Shown here: positions 55,605 to 64,000 of the stretch, in pieces
Layout of the letters: every line of letters begins with the position of its first letter
How positions within the stretch are numbered: the stretch's first letter is position 1
Assembly (NCBI GenBank): GCA_009602725.1
Contig: WELB01000085.1
Coordinates: forward strand, 91,875 to 155,874
Length of the DNA: 64,000 nucleotides
Source of the DNA: Spirogloea muscicola
Taxonomy: Eukaryota; Streptophyta; Zygnematophyceae; Spirogloeales; Spirogloeaceae
Reading direction: 5' to 3'
Position numbers and translations under genes: made by a program
The notes under the pieces: model-generated
What the model was told of the DNA's origin: nothing
Databases searched by the model: none
The model's input: only the letters and a program-made list of their open reading frames with translations

Positions 55605-58600
55605 ATGGCCGCCGATGCCGCCGCCTTCCGGGCCGCCCGTGCGTCCGGCGCGCTGGACCTCAGCGGCCGGGAGCTCAGGTGAGTCGTAGCAGACAGTGGC
55701 GGCAACGCCACTGACGCTCGCGTGCTCAAGCAGCCGCAGCCGGCGCTCGCCAGCTGCCGCTGCCGCTGCCGCTGCCGCTGAAATCCGCGGCCAGCGCGGC
55801 CTGCGGCGGGGCCAGCTCTGTGCCGCCCGAGGTGTACAGGCTCCTCGACGGCCTCGGACGCGAGGAGAAGTGGTGGGAGGTGCGCAGACCTGCCACTGGC
55901 ACTCGCTCTGGTCGTCGCTCCCAGCGTCACAGTTGTCAGATGCTGCCATTAAATCGAGCTCGCTCATCCTAAGCGGCTCGTACTGGCGCATCCTGCCTCT
56001 CGTCATTTGCTGCATCAGTGGCGCCATATTGTTGCCTCTTTGGCACATTGGCAGGTGACAGACCTGCTGAAGCTCGTCCTCTCGCACAATGATCTCTCGA
56101 CGATCAGTGACGAGCTTGGAGACCTCCTCAGCTTGGTGCACCTGGACGTCAGTCATAATCGTCTGGAGGCTCTTCCTGAGTGCTTCGGCAGGTACTTGAA
56201 CACTCTAGGTGCTGGTCCAGCGATGGTTGATGCACTATCAAGTAGCAATTCATTGTGGGTCAAAGCTTACGATGTAATGCAGGCCTGCGGGCAGACTTCG
56301 ATCAAAGTGCTCTGCTTCCATGATGTTCTGCAGGTTGAAACAGCTGAAATATCTGCTGGTATCAAATAACCAGCTGAAAGAATTGCCAGCATCGCTGGTA
56401 GAGGCAACTGCGCTCGTGAGGTATTGCTGATACTTGCTCCGTTGCTTTTAGCTGCTCCTGCGTGCTCAAGCACGGTTGCAAGCGTAAGCTGGGCCAAACC
56501 TTGGCCATGTTAACCTCTGGAAAGGCTGAATTGAACGCTTTCTGTCTTCAAGTCACTGGATACTTGTTGCTGAGGCTGGGCCAGGGCAAGGTGTCTGATG
56601 ACCCGCCGCTTGTCACGAATAGGCTTGATGCTGGTCGCAATGGGTTGTCATCACTGCCTTCAAACCTCGGAGCTTTGACCCAGCTTGTGGAGCTTAAGGT
56701 GTTTGTTGACTCGATTGTTGCATGTCTTAAGAAGACCTCCGCAGACTTATTGAGAATATGAATGAGAGATGAAGATTGATATATCTGAAATTCCACATCG
56801 TACGCAGCATTATGCTGTCAAAATTATCAGAACCATGTTCACATTTTTGTGGGATCACCGTGCAAATTACTCAAAGAAGCAGACAGCTTCCTTAAGTTGC
56901 TGCCCGTGCCTGCCTGCTGCAAAGCTGATTGATGTTGACTCTTGCCAAGTTTTAAGTGTCTTGTATGCAGGTGCCATGTAACAGATTAGTGCATTTGCCT
57001 GAAGGTATCAAGCAGCTGCGCAGTCTCACAAGTCTAGATGTTGAGGTAAGCTAGCGTGAAGCACTTCAGACTGGTGCAGTGAGTTGTTTGATTGAAACAG
57101 GATTCTTGCCGTGATGAGTAATCTAGCAGTATGCTGGAGATCACAGCAGGTCACTTTATGGTGACTGAATTGTACAAGGTCCTTCAGAGAGTGATAGAGA
57201 GCATTGGCTTATCGCTGAATTTTATCAGCCAGGTTGACAATATTGCCACATGCCAAGCCCAGTTGACAGCAGCATAAAGTCACTCTGCTCACACTTACAA
57301 CCGTGACCATCTTCACGGGTTTTCGTTTTCCCTGAAAAGGACAACAGATTGACCTCAGTACCGGATGGCATTTTCAACAACTTGTCATTGCTCCAGACTC
57401 TGAATGCAGGTATGCAGTTCTGATTGGCAGAATGGTGGTCATGCTTTTGCTTTGTCACAGCCAGGTCCTTATACCGTGCTGCATAGCACCTGCTCTTGAG
57501 CGACCATTAATTACTTCATATACATGGAAATGAGGGGAGACACTGATGTGGAGTGTTGCCAATCCGTTTGATGCAGCCAAGAATGAGCTCGCCTCAATAC
57601 CCAATGAATTTGCCAACATGTTGAAGCTGGTGCATTTGAATTTGCGAGACAACAGTAAGCGGTGCACCGTGCACTCTGTTTCAAATGATATGATCTTATA
57701 AGAGATCCTAAGTCTCATATCGTAGCGCCGGCAGTCAAATGAAGTATCAATCGACTGGTGATTGCTCTGACAGAGCTCAAGGAGTTGCCACCTTCCCTTG
57801 GGACATGTACATCATTGGCAATGCTATCATTGGGGTAATATCTTTGACCTTTTGATTTACATCAGAGCATGAAACTTGCTGGCCCACCACTCTTGGGATC
57901 ATTTAAGAGCTCGACCAGCCTACTTACTAAGCTCTTGTGTACGAGCTCCAGTGCAAACCACCTATCAGGACTTCCGCAGGAGCTGCAGGGCCTGCAGGCT
58001 CTAAGATTCCTGGATTTGCAGAGAAACAAGGCACGGGCCCATCCACCATAGACCCTATTGAGAAGCTTTTGCAATAATTGATCTAATTTTGTATGAGCAC
58101 AATGGCTGCCAATCTGCTATCAGCGCTCCAAGGAGCCCAGGTGAAGCTGTGAAGTTTCTGCTGCTGTTGCAGTTCACGGAGTTACCAGACTGCATTTGTC
58201 AGCTCCACCTTGTTACACTAGATGTGTCTGACAACGATTTGTCCATGCTGCCACCAGAACTAGGTGGGGCATAGCAAGCAACGTGCCTCACAGGCTCACT
58301 TTGACGTCTCGCTTGCCAACTCCTGAAGTGTGCTACTTGCGTGATAAATAGTTGCAGGCATACATTATTGCACAGAATAGTCAGTTTTGGCAACTTGTGT
58401 ACTTTCAAGTTGTGTAAGCAATTGGATGCTGCCATGTTGTCTCCAGGCAATATGGAGACATTGACTCATCTTGTTACACATGGGAACCGCTTGAGATCTA
58501 TTCGAAGGTATATTGACATGCAAGGAATCATTGTTGAGCTCTTGTCTAATGCATGGGTTATGAAATGTTATAGAAGGCATGATGCACCTACCGCTAGAAG

Positions 58601-60802
58601 GTGGTCTGAGCTTCTGGGACATGCATTTGTTCAGTAATCTTCTGGACGGGCCGATATCCGCACTCTTGAAGCACCTTCGAGATCGCCTTCCTGCTAATGA
58701 AGGTTGGCTGCTACATCGAGAAGTCTTGCTGTTGGCTCTCACAGCAGAGGATCATACACCACACCTTGAGGGCACGCTGCAGAAGGATAAGTCAGATGAC
58801 CAGTTGCTTTGGTTGCAGAAGCGGGCGCCAATGCCACCTCCGGCAATATATTTGGTGCAGATTTGCAGCATCAGATAACTGTTGCAGCCAGAGAGGCGGC
58901 TTGCTCAAAAGTGTGTGTGTACATCCTGCCATCTTGCTTGCCTGGCTAAGATGCAACATGCCTTCAAGTAGACATGATGTACCCCGTATTTATATAACAT
59001 GCACTTGACTTGACAATGCAGCAGCCGTAGACTATAAGCTGGACAATTGGGTTGCTGCTCCAGTTGATCAGACTGGCATTCAGTGCGTGCTTGTCCAGGT
59101 CTTGGTCCTATCAAACAAGCAGCTATCTGATCTTCCTGGGGCAGCTTGGGAAATATCAGATCTTGCCTCCTTGGACCTCTCAAGAAACTGCATCACATTG
59201 TTGTCAAGCAGACTTGCCATGTTCCAAAGCTTGGAGGTGCCTTTCTCCATCAGACTGCCTACTCCTTCTGTTTTGCATATTTCTGCTGCTAAATTTGAGA
59301 AATAACACCCAACTCCCAGCTTGGAAATGCGTGACTGTCCATGGACCTTGGCAGCAGGCACCACATATGTGTGCTGCTCATCTGACCTCTTCATTGAGGT
59401 GGCTGCAGAAGCTTGACGTTTCGAGGAACAAGATTCGTGAATGGCCTGGAGCAGTGCTGTCAAGCCTGAGCAGTCTTAGGACTCTTTCAATGTCCTGGAA
59501 CCCTGTTCAGGAGGTAGGCTCCTCTGTATGATGAGCACCTTCTGTAATCAAACCTAAGCCATCTGTACTTCAAGCATCAATGGCTCAGTATTTGCAATGC
59601 GTGGCTGCGCAACTGAAAAATTGCATGTGGCAATTCCAGTTGCCTCAAGATGCGATGGCGTCGATACCTACGATTCATTCACTTGACATCTCTGGCATTG
59701 CAGCCACAGTGCCGATTAATATCACATTCACCAGTGTCCCTTATCTTCGAGAGCTGCATCTTGGGTGCTCCTCTCCTCCCCGCGCTGCTCTTGTTTCACA
59801 TTTGGCTGAAGATTTGTCTTGGCCATACAGCAGATGTACATGCAGAAGTTTGCATGTAGAGAATTGGGGTTGCAATGCAATCTCGTGGCAAGCCCTTTGA
59901 TTGCTAGTGTGTTGGCCTCTGTCAGTGCACTACGGCTAAACGCTGTGCCTCATGAAGTGATATTGCTACCTAATCTGCAAGTACTTGATCTTCAGCAGAA
60001 TGAAATTGGAATGCTGCCAGACGTGAGGCCTTTCCCTCCTCCACTGCTGCTGTAGTCGTCTGGTAAATGTCTAGTGCTGGATGTTCTGCACTTCAAGCAG
60101 AACATAACTTGCAAGACCATCATCTAAGAATGTTGATGCTATGTTGAAAAGTCATTTGCAGCTATGCACCTAGTTACTGAGGGTATTCTTTGGTCCTGCT
60201 CAGCTATGATATGATTGATATGTAGGGTTTTCCATTACACCTCATGACAATCTTTTGCAGGAAATATCAAACTTGACGACTTTGCGGGAGCTCAACTTGT
60301 CCAGCAACAATCTATCAACTCTACCGAGCTGCCTTGTAAGCCCCTGAAGTCTTGACAAGCAGATGACATGAAGCACAAGTAGTGATTCTTGTCAACAAAT
60401 CAGCTGAAAATTCTGCAGTTCGTATGGAAGCACTTATCAGCAACAGGCAAGACGATTGTACGAGCAAAAACATCCAGGACATAAGATTGCATACAACTCA
60501 CTCTTGGCTATGGTCCCAATCTCTCAGGGCCTCTTGTCGCTTTCGACCCTGCTGCTGGATGGGAACCCCCTGCGGAGGTAGGTCAATCTAGCCCCAAGCT
60601 GCCCCTCTCATACCTCTTTGCTGTGAGATAACCCTGCCTGCTGCTATGCTGCAGTTGCTTTTGTTCTGCTATGAGCTTCCATTGATGCACTGTAAAGCAT
60701 GTCACGTGGCCTCATTTTGCTCCACTGTGTAGCATACGGCGTGCAATCTTGGACCGTGGAACAAAGGCCGTCCTGGAATACCTGAAAAACAAGCTACAAT
60801 GA
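55605..60802 (+). CDS. LRRC40-like leucine-rich-repeat protein
   Basis: About 18 small exons; many hold roughly one LRR each. Start: MAADAAAFRAARASGALDLS and GRELR (55605-55678); exon 2, 55795-55879, has SSVPPEVYRLLDGLGREEKW; exon 3, 56055-56191, has LLKLVLSHNDLSTISDELGD. Repeats of the form LxxLxLxxNxLxxLPxx follow (LDAGRNGLSSLPSNLGALTQ; NELASIPNEFANMLKLVHLN; LSGLPQELQGLQALRFLDL; FTELPDCICQLHLVTLDVSD). In the middle, HLVTHGNRLRSIRR plus LLKHLRDRLP, and at the very end NPLRSIRRAILDRGTKAVLE and YLKNKLQ, are the two capping motifs that identify LRRC40. No NB-ARC, kinase, signal peptide or membrane span is seen, so it is an intracellular scaffold rather than an immune receptor; the function of LRRC40 is unknown. 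Several short introns have weak borders, and a few exons are not resolved. Confidence 0.82.
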
Positions 60803-61455
60803 GGCAGCAGGTAACTTCGGCATTGCTCGGTCTGGATAGCTAGAGCCGTTCTTTGCGCTCGGCTCCTCAAGGAGACTGGAACAGCATAGGTGGGCCCATC
60901 AGAGCTAGACTGATGACCTTCTTTCCTGGAAAATGAGCTGCTCATCTTATATTCATTGATACTTGAAAGTTTTACATTTTGCCCATCCACTTTGCGAATA
61001 ATGTATACTCCTGCCTTAGCACTCGAGAGCTGTGCCGCTAGTAGTGGCCTGCTAGCCCTGAAAATTGTCGAAATTAGCCACGGTATCCTTGCCTTTACAC
61101 ACTCCTCAAAGTTTGACATAATGTGCCTGTGACCAACACAATCTGTTCATTTGTAAAGGCAATGTGTGCTGCCTTGTTTCAAGCACACACCTCTTGTCCT
61201 CTCTGAGCCTTGACTAAGCATGTACCTCACTGGTATTGCTGGTTAGCAGTTGGGGTTGGGTACCTCGTGTTGGATACAACACCTAATGCGCGTCTATTGA
61301 TGCTGGGTGTGAAGTGAGCGCCCTTAGGATTATGAGACTTATGAGACAACACCTCAGGTAGCGCCGTACCTTGCTTACATTGCCACGCTTGATTGAGAAA
61401 CAAAGATACTAGAGCCTGCTGCCAAGTACCCATATTGCACAGGGATTGTTGGAGC
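60803..61455. other. Convergent intergenic region
   Basis: Between the stop of the LRRC40-like gene (+) and the stop of the SANT-like gene (-). It holds their 3' untranslated regions. No further gene recognised. Confidence 0.5.
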
Positions 61456-64000
61456 TCAGGTGGCCAGGCTGGCATGGCTGCAATCAACATCATCACCATC
61501 GCCAGTGCTTGTGGCGTTGAGGTCAAAGTCTCTCTCAGTCGTAGAGACTGACCTTGCCAGCCCGCGACCATGAACTTCCCTCGTGTCACCACCGAGTGAG
61601 CTGGAAGCGGTTGGGCAAGCGTCTGCAGCATCCCACTGGACGGTCTCTCCTTTCACCCGCGTCACCACTGGCGACTGGCTGCGTCTATCGTTCAGTGGCC
61701 AGGGTCCATCTACAGAATGCAGTGTACTGGCCTTTCGATTCTTTGGAAGGCCGATGCCACTGCTCTCCTCTGGCTCTCCTCCTTCAGAAGGCTCCAGCTT
61801 GATCGCCTTCTTGAAGGCCCTCCTTGGCACCGTCCTGTTTGGGCTTACCCAGGTGGCGGATGGTCGTCTAGGTCCCTCTGCGGCCTCCATGGCGTCGGTG
61901 GTTGGGCTGGCTGGCAGTGACGGGCCCCGGTTCTTCGCCACGGCCAGTCGCCGTTGCTTCTCCACACGTTCCTTCTTCCGCCCCGCCAGGGCCTCCAGCT
62001 GCTGCCTCGCGCGCGTGAGCGTGTCGACCAGCCGCTTCATGCGCCGTGTCAGCGTGTTGGAGTCGGGCGCAGCAGCAGCTACGTCGCCCGGCTGCAGCTG
62101 GCCCACCTCTGAGGAGGCCCCGCCTGTCAACGGGCTGCCTTCGCTGAGCACGCCTTCGGCCGTCGTGCCCATGTCGAGGCTCATCTGCGCCGTCTCCGAG
62201 AGTAGCCCACTCCCAGCTGCCGCCTCAGGGGCCATGGATGGCGGGCCAAAGGCTGCAGCACACTGGACATCGGCACGCATGGCTTCGTAGTTGCCAAAGC
62301 CATGGCGGGCAGAGCCTGACAGCAGCGCGAGGTCTGCCGCCGCCGTCCACCATGGTGCTGGCACGGTCGCATCACGCAGGCCCTCCACGACTCGCATTGC
62401 CGCGCCCACCGTCTCTGGTTCACGGCAAAATCGCAGTGCCGCGTCCTACAACCATGGAGAGAAGCACAAGAGAACTCGCTTCAGCAGATTCAGTTTAGCA
62501 ATCACTCAATTCTGGGCTTCATCCACGACTAGTTAGGCAATGGAAAACAATCAATTCTGCAGAGCAGTGGACACACATAAGGTTTCATGTGAGGTAAGGG
62601 TATCCACCAGGTCCTGCAGGAGGCGGAGGCGGCGGCACCATGCCTGCGCCTGCTTCACCACGACCTCGGCCTTCCACAGCCCGACGCGTTCTGTCACAGC
62701 TGGGCCCGCCTCCACGGTGCTCCCACCTCCACCGCCGGTCGCTCTGGCCGCCGCGTACACGCCCTCTGCCCAGGCGCGCTCCCGGGGCGGGGCAGCCTCC
62801 CCGCACTGCCGCACCAGCTCCCAGCTGGCATCGATCACGTCGCCAAGGCCGTGGCGCATACGTTCCACGTCGCTCCTGATGCTGCCGCGCACCTTCTCGG
62901 CCTGGCCCAGCCCGTGGAGCATGAGCGCCCGCCGTAGGCTCTCCCGCTCGTACCCGCGCCACTGCCCCCGCCGCCGCAGCAGCGCCGCCGGCTTTGCCTG
63001 GGGGCGCTTCTCTGTCGCAAGGCCGGCAGCAGTGTGACAGAAGTGAACTGCTTGTTGCTGCATGCCCTCGCTGAACAGACTACACGACAAACGAGCAGCG
63101 CCACAAGGAGTAAGATCGGCGGCCACAAACCTGGCGTGGTTTTTGGCTTCCTGTCGTGCGAGCTCGCAGGCGGCGTCCTCGGAGCTGCGGACGCTAGGAT
63201 CGCGAGCGACTGTGAGTCGTGGGTCACATCTCAGCTCCTCGGCAGAGAACACCAGCAGCTAGTGGCTGCGGCAGCGCCGACTGCAAGCCTCAGGTACACA
63301 CGTGGGCGTTCATGCTGGAGTCTACCTGCCCCCTGAGGCATCGCAGGTGCTGCCGGCATCGCTGCTGCTGTCGCTTCGGAGCGGGCGGCCAGGTCGTCGC
63401 GTGGTCTTCCGGAAGGTGCTCTCGCGACCGTCCTCGGCCGGTGCGCGGCAGGTGCATTCCTCAGGATCGGAGCAGGCTTCGACTTCGGAGCCTGGGCCGG
63501 CTCACGGACGTGGATGCGGTACACCGGGGCGGCCGCCAGGCCAGGGACGAAGGCGGCTAGCTCCTGCAAAAGAGAGCGCCAATTAGTGGCACATATTTGC
63601 TCATTGAGAAAGTAAGTCAACTGTTATGGACTGGGTTTTTACAGAAAGGAAAGAGCTTATGTCTAACTACAAAGCGCGAGACAGTAAACGTAGTTATGTT
63701 GTTGCTAAATATGAGCTTCAGCCGTCAATGTAGGTGGCGGTGGCTGCCGGGCCGACCTGCCTCCACTCGCGCTGCGCGGCGAGGAGCTCCTGGCAGGCCG
63801 CCAGGCACTGCTTGCGCAGCTGCCGCGCGAGCTGCTTGGCACGGCCGCGCCGCAGCCGCAGCAGGGGCTCTGCCGGCAACACACCACCAAGCAATCGTCA
63901 GCCGTCAGCGTCAAGGCAGCGCCAGCGCCAGCGCCAGCGTCAGCGGGCCGGCGAGGGTGGCGAGGGGCCGGACCGGCGTCGGCGTCCCGCCGCCGGGCGG
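61456..64000 (-). CDS. C-terminal part of a SANT-like chromatin protein, probably CHD-type remodeler
   Basis: A minus-strand gene whose 5' part lies beyond the window. The last exon (62445-61456) reads DAALRFCREPETVGAAMRVV, then LALLSGSARHGFGNYEAMRA, a SANT/SLIDE-like motif resembling the CHD7/8 and plant CHD C-terminal region (HG[FY]..Y..MRAD). It then becomes disordered, with a basic helix RMKRLVDTLTRARQQLEALA and an acidic Ser-rich tail. The preceding exon (about 63010-62605) carries GYERESLRRALMLHGLGQAE and VIDASWELVRQCG, a second SANT-like helix. Further exons near 63230-63100, 63560-63290 and 63870-63750 are Arg/Ala-rich; the last has LRRGRAKQLARQLRKQCLAA. The ATPase and chromodomains are not in the window, so the family call rests on the SANT-like motifs only. 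Exon borders upstream of 62605 are approximate. Confidence 0.5.

Noticed and set aside
55605-60802. LRR gene as an NLR-type immune receptor
   Set aside because: No NB-ARC, TIR, kinase or membrane span. The two internal and terminal SIRR...LLK/EYL caps fit LRRC40.
60712-61119. Minus-strand frame of 135 codons
   Set aside because: Overlaps the last LRRC40-like exon antisense and has no splice context or recognisable motif.
61583-62290. Plus-strand open frame of 235 codons
   Set aside because: Antisense to the last exon of the SANT-like gene. The minus-strand frame has a recognisable motif and the correct splice phase.

Overview
The window is a piece of nuclear DNA from a photosynthetic eukaryote of the green lineage, most likely a green alga. 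The class cannot be fixed from sequence alone. The evidence is: intron-dense genes (5 to about 18 exons) with GT-AG and some GC-AG introns; GC-rich exons beside more AT-rich introns; CCCTAAA-type telomere-like motifs; and genes typical of Viridiplantae (chloroplast outer-envelope OEP24, thylakoid-lumen TL20.3, plastid RibF-type FAD synthetase, caleosin, LUMINIDEPENDENS-like). Exon structures were read by hand from splice sites, reading-frame phase and remembered family motifs. Where phases close over the whole gene, I say so.

Layout. 0.2-2.4 kb: secreted LEA-like protein (+). 3.0-3.45 kb: LINE tail (-). 3.5-5.3 kb: exosome subunit RRP43 (-). 5.5-9.7 kb: membrane-anchored PC-esterase/NXPE-like protein (+). 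10.5-14.8 kb: cytosolic Fe-S assembly factor NAR1 (-). 14.8-19.65 kb: GC-rich low-complexity DNA, then a nest of truncated non-LTR retrotransposon (LINE) tails. 20.2-21.6 kb: OEP24 (+) behind a G-box-rich upstream region. 22.3-27.4 kb: LUMINIDEPENDENS-like (-), meeting RRS1 (28.1-30.9 kb, +) head to head across a 656-bp assembly gap. 32-34 kb: LINE debris. 34.2-35.9 kb: caleosin (+). 38.4-41.2 kb: LINE debris. 41.5-43.15 kb: ADP/ATP-carrier-type protein (-). 43.5-46 kb: LINE debris including a fold-back pair. 46.5-49.6 kb: short-chain dehydrogenase with a plastid-like N-terminus (-). 51.0-52.7 kb: RibF (-), head to head with TL20.3 (53.1-55.0 kb, +). 55.6-60.8 kb: LRRC40-like leucine-rich-repeat protein (+). 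61.5-64 kb: C-terminal part of a SANT-like, probably CHD-type, chromatin protein (-), running off the window.

The genes are ordinary single-copy eukaryotic genes of unrelated function: RNA decay and ribosome biogenesis, Fe-S assembly, plastid envelope and lumen, flavin synthesis, lipid droplets, chromatin. They do not form a pathway cluster. Several neighbours are head-to-head pairs (RRP43/PC-esterase, LUMINIDEPENDENS/RRS1, RibF/TL20.3). The most distinctive feature is one LINE family whose short conserved C-terminal coding tail and hairpin-bearing 3' region recur at least ten times in both orientations. Two of these copies are almost identical, which suggests recent movement. I found no CRISPR array, operon, rRNA, tRNA or virus-like gene, and nothing that I would defend as a new biological system.
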